From Steromphala cineraria (Eukaryota; Mollusca; Gastropoda; Trochida; Trochidae): a DNA stretch of 64,000 nt. The position numbers were made by a program, and so were the translations under genes. This document shows positions 36,101-46,139 of the stretch, in pieces. Every line of letters starts with the position of its first letter. Within the stretch, counting starts at the first letter, position 1. The stretch covers positions 12,535,724-12,599,723 of the forward strand of contig OU744736.1 in NCBI GenBank assembly GCA_916613615.1, read 5' to 3'. Under the pieces are notes generated by a model, which saw nothing but the letters and a program-made list of their open reading frames with translations, ran no database searches and had not been told where the DNA came from.

Positions 36101-38613
36101 AACATTTAAATACAAATTCTAGTTCCTCTTACCAATCCAGTAGCTAATCATGTGTAATCATGTTTATGCCCCTCTTAATAAATAATCATTAAAAAAAAGA
36201 CAAGATAATCAAATATTATAAAATGATAATCAATAGAAGTTTTTTGTAGTAATATTGCATTATATATACAGTAGAACACGGATATAGTGAACTCGTATAA
36301 AGCGAACAAATTTTCAAGTCCCGTCCCTATATAATATCATCAAAATTATATGCGTAAAGCGAACACCGGATATAGCAAACTAAATTCTTTGGTCCCTTGT
36401 TGTTCGTTATATCCATGTTCTACTGTATTGTGAAATGATTTTCACAATACCTCCTGCAACGTTCCATGTAACAAACAGATTCCTTAGTATTATTTCTGCA
36501 ACATTGTCTGATATGAAGTGAAAGTGAAGAGGATTTCTCCGATAGAAGAGTACACTCTTAATAAGTGTGACGACGTCTCGTGTTGAATTATGACCAGCGC
36601 ACACTATTGCTATGTGGATAACCTGTCAACAAAACAAACAATGTAGTTGTAAGGTGATAAGTCATATTTCACGATTCATTATGTGTCCAGAATGCAATTA
36701 ACTAATTGTAGTTAAGTACCCAGTAATACTAGAATCAAAGTTTATTAAAAAGGCTTTGACAGTGAAAATCTATGAAAGCTCATGTGGAAATAAAAACAGA
36801 AACATTCAGCAAGTGTGAAATAGTGAAGGGTATAGAGAATATACATAATTCTAATGGACAAGTCAATAAGTAAAATTTCATGAGACCATGAGATCATTAC
36901 TTATACAACCTTAGTACTTTAACAATAATAATACCCATGGTACAATGTTGTTTATTCATATATTTTTATATTCTTAACATGCATAACAATCGTACCTCAC
37001 ACTTAGGAACTTCAGGCTCTGCATTGATACACTTGACACGTGAGGAGTTCCCCGCTCTCATGGCTACATCAGTCTCGGCTGCTAGACTCATGTGGGCCTT
37101 CAACAACTGGCTCTGGGCTAAACTGTAGAGGGAGAGAGGTGATAACATTTTATGAGGATTTAGGAGGAAAGTGGAAAGTCCAGACCATGTGGCAGTGGTC
37201 AGGATTGATCAGGATGTTAAATCACCCAGGACAACTCCCCCGATAATCTTTTTTTTTTTTTTTTCAAAATTTGAAAGGCTGAACTCAAAAAGTAATACCC
37301 CATATTTTAGGAATAAAATATTTTTTTAAATCAATTTTTTTCCTTGATTGATATGCTGCTTAGGCTGTCAGAAATTGTAATTGGGGACTGACCCTGGGGA
37401 TAAAGGTTTCAATTCCTCAAGGGACTGGTCATCAGAAAACAATTTGTACTTTCATGATTGGGATGTCAACAATGTTCTATCTGTACACAATGTAAATGTA
37501 AATTTTTAAAACACCCAATTTTATTCAAGTAAGATTTAATGTTACACTTGTACAACAAAATGTTTCTGAACTGAGTACTGGCTTAAAGTAAAAGAGGTCA
37601 TGCAAAGTAACTGTAAGATACGGCAGAATACTATAGGAGGATATCAGGGGATAGGTTGTAGCATAACGCGGAGACATATACGCTGATATAGCAGGATGAG
37701 TAACCCCTGGTTGAGCAACACTCAGATTAGACGCACAAGGTACGAGAATAAGGATGTACTTGATGTTAATGAGACCATAAAACACCCATCTATGGGAGTC
37801 ACAGGAAATATTATTTTAAAGGGTGAGTACCTCAGCTGTTTTCTAAGGAGATGATTCTGGTCCTCAACATTACGGAGCCTCTCCGCCAGCCTCGTCTCGA
37901 GCTCAACACTTCCTCCTGTGGCACTGTATGGGTCTGCAATATCAATTGACCTTTAACATTTTTTTTACTATGTAATATATCAGTATAGTTTTCTTCAGAA
38001 AGTCATTTTGCATTAATTCAAACATTTTAATATGAGTACAAGCAAAATGAAGCTGCTTTATCCCTCGCCCGTTGGTAATTTACGAAGTTCTGGGGATTTT
38101 TTTCAATATTATTCAATCTTTATTCAGTATTAAGAAAATAGGCCCAATTTAAAAACTGAACAAAATTATAATAACGACAAAACAGTTTGATACATCTTTC
38201 AAATACTTAAATTTTAAGTCAATTAGAATATAAACCGTTTGACAACTTAATGATAAACTTATGTTAATGAAAGAAAGATGTATATAAAGCTAAATGTTTT
38301 ATACTTTTATACTTAATATATTGAGCACTGAAAGGTATTACAGGGGTTTCAAGACATTGGTAATTAACTCAACTAACCTACTATAGTGACATTCAGTATG
38401 TTGCTGGAATCAAATAATTAAAACGCTATCAATTGTTCTATCTTATCAAGAAGTCTTGACTTGATGAAAATCAACAATTTCTTGAGCTTTATGACTGAAA
38501 ATGAACAGAAACTGACCATCAGTAGAAGCCACAAGATACACCATCAGACAGACGGGAAATGCTCCAAGAATCACAGCCAGTAGCAACAGCTTCTTCTTTA
38601 ATCTCACCACCAT
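27190..38613 (-). CDS. LARGE1: LARGE xylosyl-/glucuronyltransferase
   Basis: LARGE enzymes are Golgi type II membrane proteins that build the Xyl-GlcA repeat (matriglycan) on alpha-dystroglycan. Eighteen coding exons, in transcript order: 38517-38613, 37831-37933, 36996-37122, 36451-36622, 35804-35838, 35586-35681, 35251-35334, 34922-34999, 33942-34073, 33341-33466, 32264-32425, 31593-31898, 31016-31171, 30402-30508, 29833-29905, 28770-28894, 27653-27751, 27190-27277. They total 2166 nt, or 721 residues (human LARGE2 721, LARGE1 756). Residues about 8-27 form a signal anchor and about 45-66 a stem coiled coil. The GT8 xylosyltransferase domain has DTD at 215-217 and the GT49-like glucuronyltransferase domain has DID at 531-533. 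Landmarks are [40 protein letters not shown] and [16 protein letters not shown]. Exon 7 ends with a GC donor (CAG|GCAAGT). An acceptor directly before the ATG shows at least one upstream 5' UTR exon. LARGE1 versus LARGE2 cannot be decided; invertebrates usually have one gene. Confidence 0.95.
27896..28109. mobile_element. 214-bp MITE with 9-bp target duplication, Mutator-like
   Basis: Long terminal inverted repeats (CATCCTGTCTCAAGGTACGA at the left, complement at the right), with GAACGTTACGCT inside both. GTACCTTCT flanks it exactly at 27887-27895 and 28110-28118. A 9-bp duplication is typical of Mutator-like transposons. It sits in a LARGE intron. Confidence 0.75.
28990..29649. mobile_element. 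~660-bp element with ~55-bp terminal inverted repeats
   Basis: The left end (ATTCTCTCCCCACAGAGGCA, GCTCAGTGCGAGCAAGCCTC) is mirrored by the complement of the right end (GAGCTGCCTCTGTGGGGAGA at about 29613-29632, preceded by AGAGGCTTGTTCGG). There is no transposase. It lies in a LARGE intron, 95 bp from exon 16. Confidence 0.55.
29736..29861 (-). repeat. Tandem duplication of the end of LARGE exon 15
   Basis: 29736-29794 and 29802-29861 are nearly identical. The second contains the last part of exon 15 (ATATGGTGTTGTGGCCGTCC) and its donor; the first repeats about 30 coding bases and the donor but lacks the exon's acceptor side. The extra donor is downstream in transcript sense, so a decoy splice is conceivable. 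Confidence 0.75.
30621..30672. repeat. Short molluscan interspersed repeat
   Basis: GTGAGTGAGTGAGTTATTGT, then GCGCCGCTTTGGCAATATTAGCGGC. A relative lies at 35512-35569. This GTGAGTGAG...GCC-CTT--GCAATATT pattern is widespread in mollusc genomes. Confidence 0.5.
33007..33042 (-). repeat. Remnant copy of the end of LARGE exon 10
   Basis: CCTTGAGGTCAGTGACGTCA followed by GCACTGTT matches the plus-strand image of exon 10's 3' end (from 33340), including a GTAAC donor-like edge. Only about 36 bp survive, so it is a relic and not an alternative exon. Confidence 0.65.
33108..33182. repeat. Two long poly-C tracts
   Basis: C runs at about 33108-33139 (one G interruption) and 33163-33182. Their length is assembly-sensitive. 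On the minus strand they are poly-G and could form quadruplex structure in the LARGE pre-mRNA. Confidence 0.9.
34113..34418 (-). mobile_element. tRNA-derived SINE in a LARGE intron
   Basis: On the minus strand, an A-box-like TAGCACAGTGG (complement of 34397-34407) and a perfect B box GGTTCGAATCC (complement of 34353-34363), followed by about 240 bp of tRNA-unrelated body. The 5' end is near GGGGATGGGATAGC. Confidence 0.7.
34490..34530 (-). repeat. Remnant copy of the start of LARGE exon 9
   Basis: On the minus strand this reads GGTTCAACACAGGGGAGATC, CTGCTGAAACTCCACATGCTG, close to exon 9 ([15 protein letters not shown]). The residual acceptor (CTGCAG) is found beyond the hAT MITE, near 34707. 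It is split by that insertion. Confidence 0.65.
34539..34698. mobile_element. 160-bp hAT-type MITE
   Basis: Terminal inverted repeats CAGGGATGCAGA and TCTGCATTCCTG (11 of 12 match), flanked by the 8-bp duplication GTAAACCC at 34531-34538 and 34699-34706. CAGGG-type ends with 8-bp duplications are the hAT signature. It interrupts the exon-9 remnant. Confidence 0.75.
35512..35569. repeat. Short molluscan interspersed repeat
   Basis: GGGAGTGAGATATTGTTTTA, CGCCACTTGGACAATATTTC, AGCCATTAGCGG. Related to 30621-30672. Confidence 0.5.
36269..36425. mobile_element. 157-bp pogo/Tigger-like MITE
   Basis: Terminal inverted repeats CAGTAGAACACGGATATAGT and its complement at the right (CATGTTCTACTG end), flanked by TA at 36267-36268 and 36426-36427. 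CAGTAGAAC...GGATAT ends and TA targets fit pogo/Tigger elements. It lies 25 bp from LARGE exon 4. Confidence 0.75.
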
Positions 38614-41600
38614 CTGAAACACACGTCAATAATAACAAGAGTTAGATTAATTGATGTTCAACTGAGAGTGGCACATTTGTATCTGTTAAAGATATTGAAC
38701 ATCCATAAAATCTATAAAATAAATTATGGTCTACAACTACTAAATGCCTCTTGCAACAATAGATCAATTATTCAACCAGTGATTGAACCTGAGATGAGTC
38801 ACCCTGTGTTTGGGAAAAATTTCACAGAAAATGACCACAAACTAACAAACAGTTATCCTGAAAAGCCAATAATTCATACAAAAACATGGTCTCATTGACT
38901 AATAAATCGGCACCATTGATAAAGCCAGTGGGGCTTTCAAAAGCGAGTTAACCCTTTTCGAATTTTTTCCCCCAGTATATGGATGTTCCTGAAGGATTTT
39001 CAAAAGGTGAACCTCTACCTGTCATAATTCTTTGATTTACAACTGAAAGCCTAATAGACAGCAACATTGTATGAAGTGGGATAAAGGAAGTTAAACCACT
39101 TGAAGAAAGATTTCAACTTAAGAGCCAAATCATGTTAATTCAAATGAATGTAGTTTTGCAGCAGAGGCGTCCCTGGTTCTGGCAGTATGTGCAATAAGGC
39201 CTGTCATAATACCCCGGAACCTGGATACTTTTGGTCTGCTGTCTGGGCATAACAATTTGAAAATACCACTTTTGAGCTGGCTACCTATCAAGATTAGTTT
39301 ATACACAGCTTCCTGTAAACATTTTAATTTACAAGTAAGAGTGCAAGATTAGAAAATATAACATAAAATTACCTTCACTGACCTTGGATTTGTTCAGCAC
39401 TTAATTGACTTTGCTTTTAGAAAGCATTTTGTTGAGGGGACAACTAATCTTTTAACTGGAGCTGGAACTGTAAACAAAATAAATCAAGGAACAAATAAAA
39501 GCAATGAAGAAAAGCTTATAGGAAAAACATTACTATTGCTTGATTAGTCACTAAAAAATTCCCAAAAATCATTGTGTTATTAATTATGGATTTTTAAAAA
39601 ATACTTTTTTATTATCAAGAATATTTTTTGGACTATATCATCCATCATTCGCGATTGCAAGACTGTTGGCCATTGCATGATATCAGACTATCTATAGAAG
39701 GTTAAAAGATAATTGTATAAAAGCTCTGTGAGATACCAGTGTATAAAACAGTGTTTGACAGTAGGGACCACACGGTGAATTTCTATATCAGAAACCTTTG
39801 AATTAATAATTGTGATGAAGGTACCTAAAATAAATCCTTAATGCATTTAATGAAAGAACATCATAATATTCTACTAACCCGACCCAAGTAGTGAATGAAT
39901 GCTTTCTGGAAATGTGTACCAATGTGTACTAGCATACTCAAAATGATCCGCAAAATGGCTTCGAACTCACTTCCAGTTTCTTAATATTTATGGTTACCTT
40001 AAAAGTTGACATAATCCGTGATCAGATGTTGAATGTTGCCTTTATTTACTGATCGACTAGCATATCTTCTGTTGTTTCTAATCGTTTGATATGCAAATTG
40101 TTTAAACTTGCTAAATTTTCAACCAATGGATCATCGTTTTTTAATTAACTTTTTAAGTCTCAAAAACTTAATGTGACAAATATTTGAGTAAATGGAGCGT
40201 AAGAAGTGATCCAAATCGAAGTGAAGTTGTTTGCAAGTGATGATAAAATTTAACAAGACCTTAGTAATAATGAGCTTTCATGTAAACGTAATTTTTAAAA
40301 TATACAATATTAGATTCATCATTCATGGACAAAAAAAAAAGCATGATACACAACAGATCATGTGAGATGTGAACACATGCCAGATTATATCTGTCAGAAC
40401 TGTTCCGTCATAAGAAAGCAACTTACCAAGCCCAAGCCGAGTCTTTTATCAAAATAATAATTGATACACAACACTCAACAGATCATGTGAGATGTGAACA
40501 CATCATCGTAAAACCCAAGGAGCTAGATGGCTGTTCAATTCGGAAAATGTCGCTTCACTGATAATTATTTTTGAGAATCTTAAATAAAAGCTTAAAAATT
40601 AAATTCATAATACACGCCTTGCCATTATTAAAACATCAGAATTGAAATGCATCTAAGGATAACAACCACTAAATTGGTCTTTTGTGTGTTGGGCGGATTT
40701 AGAGTTATCGTTCTTAGTCAACACGATAATCAACCAATGAAAATTCGTGTTACAATGTTGTGGGCAATTTCCGGAAAATAACCAAATTGTAAGGAAAAAA
40801 GTAGGAATGAGTCAGTAAACGAAAAACAATATTTGTTATCTCCAATTCCTGAAACATCAATGTTAGTTTTAAACTAATGTATTTATATGGGTTATATTTC
40901 ATTACAAATATTTCATGCAGTATGCAAATAAATCTAATTATTTGTTGATTTATTACTAGACATAAAGGTTGATAAGAAACGGGGTAAATATCCTTCTCCT
41001 GTTAAAAAATAATAATTAGTCAGAAGGTATCTTAATTGTGTGCTAGATAATTCGAAACGCTCGGGAATCTATTTTTTTCATGTGTGAAAACTCAAAATCT
41101 GTTTTCACAATTGGAAACTTTATACCGTTCTAAAACGACCACCAGCATTGCAACTAGGCAAATGTAGGCCCCATTGATAAATACATTTTTTATCATAGGG
41201 GTTTATCAATAAACAAAAAACCCCAAGGACCTAAATTTAAATCACCTAATTCAAATCAAAAGAACATGACTAATTTTACACTTTTACTTAGAAAAATACA
41301 TAATATATTCGGAGGATGATAACTTTTTTTTATAATTTCAATAAAAAAATTGGTATGTCTTTTCAAAATGATTTATGTGTTGGGATTCCTTTCCATCGAA
41401 ACTTCTTTGTTTGATCTTTTCTTCTGTATTTGTGCATGGCGTGTTTTGTGCCTTTCCTGTTATTAAAAAATGTTAACTGAAAAAAATATATATGAATAAA
41501 CCTTTTTTACAGAAAATTACTGTATATACGCCTACACTATATGGTTGTGCAGTATTGATTATGTATACGCAGGACACAATTTCACACAAACCTCTCAATA

Positions 41601-42605
41601 AACGAAATGTTTTTGTATCTGATCAATATTTATTGTATCTTGTTTTGTTCCACAAATAATAATCTATTCAGATTTGAAATGCTTTTGAGGGTCAATTATT
41701 TTGAATGGGTAACAACTATTTTGGTAACCATGTTTCGTACTTTTGAAAGTTTGTTTTTAATATTAAAATTCATTGCTTTCTTGCAATAAAATCAAAACAC
41801 TTAGGAGATAAACGTTAACATTCTCCCCCGATACAGCATAAGTAAAACTACAAAGTTGTGCCTAAAAAAGAGTGCCATAAAACTATGCACGGTAAATGAC
41901 TCAAACACTGAGGTACCCTAAACTTACGACAATAGGGGTACTTTTATAGCGCTTCATGACTCGGGAGTGATACTTTTGGCGAACATGTACATACCATTTC
42001 TTTGTACATAAATGTTTGTATTCAGATATATTGTGTGTTTTGAGCTTGGTCTAAACTTCTTCTATTGAAAGGCTGTAAAGACATTGCAGCAGGTTTTCTG
42101 ACGAAATAATTGAGAACACACGAAAAGCCTAGTAAAGAAATGCTACAGGTCATTGACGAAAATGTTTATGACCAATGAAGGGGTTTGTAAAACGTGCTCA
42201 ATTTGTTCACTTGGCGAATCAATTTCAATAACTCGAATGATTAAAAGGTATTTACACTAAAATGGCTACATGCAGATTTCACTTGATATTACGCTTGTGT
42301 ATAATGATGACCATTTACCTTTATGGTTTTGAAACGCAGGAATTTGCTTGTGTATATGTGAAGGTAATACATTGTATAAGATAAACAATTTACAAATATT
42401 CATTAAAATTATCTATAATTGTTGATTTTATCATTTCATGTGATGCAGACTGTAGGTTGGTAGGTAAATGGGTTCCTTTTATCTATCTACTTCAATGTTC
42501 CTGTTTCTTAATATTTTAAAAAGACTAATTATTGTATCAAGTTACTCTGTAGAAAAAATATCTCCGTCCCAAGCGAAAATCTAAAATGACATATACGGTA
42601 TCTTG
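38614..42605. other. LARGE 5' region, no coding gene seen
   Basis: The LARGE 5' UTR exon(s) must lie here, because an acceptor abuts the start codon. Candidate minus-strand donors are near 39372 and 40424, and neither can be preferred. A partial tandem duplication (CAACAGATCATGTGAGATGT at about 40351 and 40478) lies beside the second candidate. Confidence 0.4.
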
Positions 42606-42789
42606 ACCTCATCATCTGACCTTTGACACGACGTCGCCTCTGGCAACGCGAGGTCACGTTATTGTTGCCTTGAACGTGCGGCCATGTAGCCAATAGTTTC
42701 TTAGCGGCAAATATGAAAGAACGGATTCATTGTTTTTCTAAAATGGATTTATTGGACTGGATATGGAGTTAAGACCTTAAAGGGCAAGT
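42606..42789 (+). promoter_or_regulatory. Promoter/leader block A, shared with 61966-62146
   Basis: Contains TGACCTTTGACA (complement of a DR1-like nuclear-receptor site) at about 42618, an RFX X-box match (GTCGCC, 3-bp spacer, GGCAAC) at 42633-42647, a CCAAT near 42689, and a 19-codon ORF at 42713-42772 (MKERIHCFSKMDLLDWIWS). It ends at a donor-like GCAAGTA at 42784-42790. It lies about 3.4 kb upstream of the first coding exon of the orphan gene, whose ATG is preceded by an acceptor, so it is a plausible non-coding first exon and promoter. That link is inferred. Confidence 0.45.
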
Positions 42790-43392
42790 ACACAGATTAA
42801 TTTTGTTATTAGTTACAAGTTTCTTTCTGTCTACAGTTTGTTTCTGTCATTTTGTTATGCGGCTGTCTATTCGAAGTTCATGGGTTGGAATAATTGATAT
42901 TTGTTAATCAAACTGGACAATATTTAGATATGATATCCGTTGTTGATTTCGGGAGGAGGTGTGCGCCCTATGATTAACACAGGTGCATCTATTGAAATGA
43001 TCTTTTAGTTCGAAAAATATGTCCACATGAAATTAGCTTGTTTAATGAATATAAGTGCCATGGCCTGAACTTTTCTTATATAGTGTTACCCTGTATAAGA
43101 AGACAGTTCCACAAATTTACTTTATTTGGAACTTCCTTGGCAGAGATGCGCACCCCGCACCCTCTCTAAAGATACGCCAATGGAGTTGCATGTTTTTCTC
43201 TCTTTAAGATGTGTGAATATGTTAACGCTTGACAGTAGTTGAGTGTTTGAAAACATAAATGCTTGCGTCAAGTGCTAAATTTTTTTTTCAAATTTTGTAG
43301 TTTTATTTATGAAAACACTTTAGCAAGGTGCATGCTGAAAATGTAGCCTATATTTATGAATAAAAAAAAGAATTCAAATGTAATATTTAATT

Positions 43393-43645
43393 TACCGTTT
43401 TCGGCGCATTAAGCGCCCCCTCTCCAGACATACCTTACATGAAAAACCTATGGAATTTTACATGAAAAATAGTTTGAAGACTTGTTTTTAATCACAGTTG
43501 TTGGTAAGGTTTCACTAAAAAGCTATATGCAGATCGAGAATATACAAACATTTTATCATTCGACTGAATGATTAAGACATTTTAATAAGCGTCCCCTCTT
43601 TCCATTTTTTAACCGCCCAGGGCGCTTAATAGGTCGAATACGGTA
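43393..43645. mobile_element. ~250-bp MITE
   Basis: TACCGTTTTCGGCGCATTAA at the left is mirrored imperfectly by the complement of the right end (TTAATAGGTCGAATACGGTA). Both arms continue into AAGCGCC or its complement. The ends may include a TA target. Confidence 0.6.
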
Positions 43646-45224
43646 TATAGGATACAATTCACAAATGAAGTTTTGACTTTGGGTGTGAGCGAACGTTTTG
43701 TTTATTCTTTGTTTTAAACTTTAAAACCCCCAAAAATTAACTCATTGTTGGGAATGGTCACTTGATTTTGTACAATGAAATGTGACCCTCCCCCATCTCG
43801 GTTGAATTTTTAGTGGCTCTGCACATTTTATTGTATTTTCTGTCACGACCCTACCCAGATCTATATATACAAAATTTTGAAATTGGACTAGACAAATGCC
43901 TTTTAGCCTACCATACCTGCATAAAGAGATATTAATGAAAATGTATTTCGACAAAGGCGGTGCACTTTGCCCCGTAGTTTGGGGCAAAGCGCCCCAGGCG
44001 AAAAGACACACAAATGTGATATGTCAAACACCTATAATAACTTAAAGTCATTATCATGCATTTTTTTAAAGTGCCATGCAGCTCACAGGCACCCTTTTGA
44101 AAACTAAACAAATAATACAAACCTAGGCTCAGTATTCAAAGAAGGACAAAACATGTTTGTGTATGTCATGGACCTATATTTTCGAAGTTCTTATCCAAAA
44201 ACTTTAATGATTACTATATACAAATTTCTGCTAATTATGGGAGTCTTGACAATTCAAATCATTTACTATTATAAAGAAGAAAATATATGAAAGAAAAAAT
44301 AATTTAATTGGTTTGAAAGACAAATTTAACATTTTACAAACATCTAATCTCTGCCGGACTTGCCCATACGGCCTATCTTCGTAATTTTTTAGGGATAAAA
44401 CAAAATATATGATAAATATCAAACTAATATTAAAAATATATGTGTTTCTAAATGAAACAAAAACCCTATAATATATTTTTATACTTCCCTTTTAATACAA
44501 ATTAAAAAAAATATAGGAAAATTATAGAATGAAAATTACAATTCTATTATACTATATTTACTTATAAAATTGATTGTTAACTCTGAAACTATAATGTGTT
44601 GACCATAAAGAAATATTTTAGATCACTCGGGGCAAAGCGCTTGATTTATGGCATCATAGAAAATAATTAAAGCAATGAATTAAAAATTTCCTCATTCATT
44701 GAGTAGCTGATATATTTTTGTGTAATAGGTGCCCTAGAGTTTAATGTTACGTTTTATGTTTATGTGAAATAATGGAATTCGGACATATTCTTTCTTAAAG
44801 AAAAATGCCGTTTTTTCAACTACTTCGTCTGCCCTACTTTTTGCTATTCAGTTTTCACATAAGGGAAGCGGCACTTATATTGGCGGAGCTCTCATACAAC
44901 CTGTTACATTGAGTTTCAAACAGTTCAGTCTTATGTTGTCACTTGATTTGTTTTTTATTTTTTTCAAAATTGTAACTTTATAATTAATAATTCATAAAAT
45001 TAAATTTCAAAGTCAAATCTTATAAGAATTTAATTTCATAATGTGTTTGTTAACACGGTAAAAACCTGCTGGAAACTTGTAAGTTAAACTTATATGACTT
45101 GCGTAGCTTGCGAAAACACATTGGATCGACTCTCACTAACACGTTTATTTTTATTACTGTGTCCACCACCTTATATTTTAGTACAAAATTGTTTCCCCAC
45201 TGTTTCTGTCGGTTCATATGTTAT

Positions 45225-45363
45225 AAAACATGAACCGTGGGCATTATCAAAATTATTTAAAAGTATGCCCTCCTCCCTCGGGAAATGCTTGTGACTACGG
45301 CCCGTGACCATTACCCGTGGGCATCGGGCATACTTTTTAATAATGCCCGCGGGTCATGTTTTA
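45225..45363. mobile_element. ~140-bp foldback MITE
   Basis: AAACATGAACCGTGGGCATT at the left and its near-complement (AATGCCCGCGGGTCATGTTT) at the right. The arms extend inward through AAAAGTATGCCC and GGGCATACTTTT. Confidence 0.65.
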
Positions 45364-46139
45364 TCCTACACGTATTTCACCTATCCTATGTTATGGAGGT
45401 GAAATATAGCGTACATCCTTCTTTCTTATACTTTTGAATATATACATTTTTTAAATTTTGTAATTATGACATTGTATTGAAGCTTTGGAAACCTACTTGT
45501 AACACTCTTGTTTTGAAAACTGTCTTCACAATTAACTTATACAACAAAGGCCGTTAAATAATGAGTAAACCTCTAGATATGTCTTGCTAGTAACGCAAGA
45601 TAACCAATATAATGTTATTTCAAGCTGTCATCTTTGCAAAAATGTAGGTCGAAATGTAACTAAATTAGAAACATAACTTTCTAATTAAGTTTGTTTGAAC
45701 AGCCAGGAAATTGGTAATTGCAAATTATTTTTCAAATTTATCAGACAGGTTAGATGATAATCTACCGTACTCCACTCCTGGTAATCAACTATGGATAACA
45801 AAAATAGATGTGTATTGAACTTTTTATATATATTCATACATTGTGATAATTACAACTTTATATATATTTCATATATTTTTAACACATTAGATTTTCTTTT
45901 TTTCAGCTTCCCATTTAACAGTATATAGTTATGTCTAAATAATAATTTTTTTGCGAAAGTATTTCAATATTACTTTTCAAACAATTAGTATGGTTTTTAT
46001 ATGTTGTAGTCTCGGAAGCTAATAATGGTTTCCTAAATAAAAAGATTTTTCTATGTTGATTGTTGGTGATATCTGGTGTATGCGCAATTTATAATTTAAG
46101 AAAAGATATTACAATGACGCTTATTTTCAATAACAGGAT

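Larger units (their letters stand above)
42790..46139. other. Probable first intron of the orphan gene
   Basis: AT-rich sequence without supported coding exons. It contains the two MITE-like elements listed separately. Confidence 0.4.
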
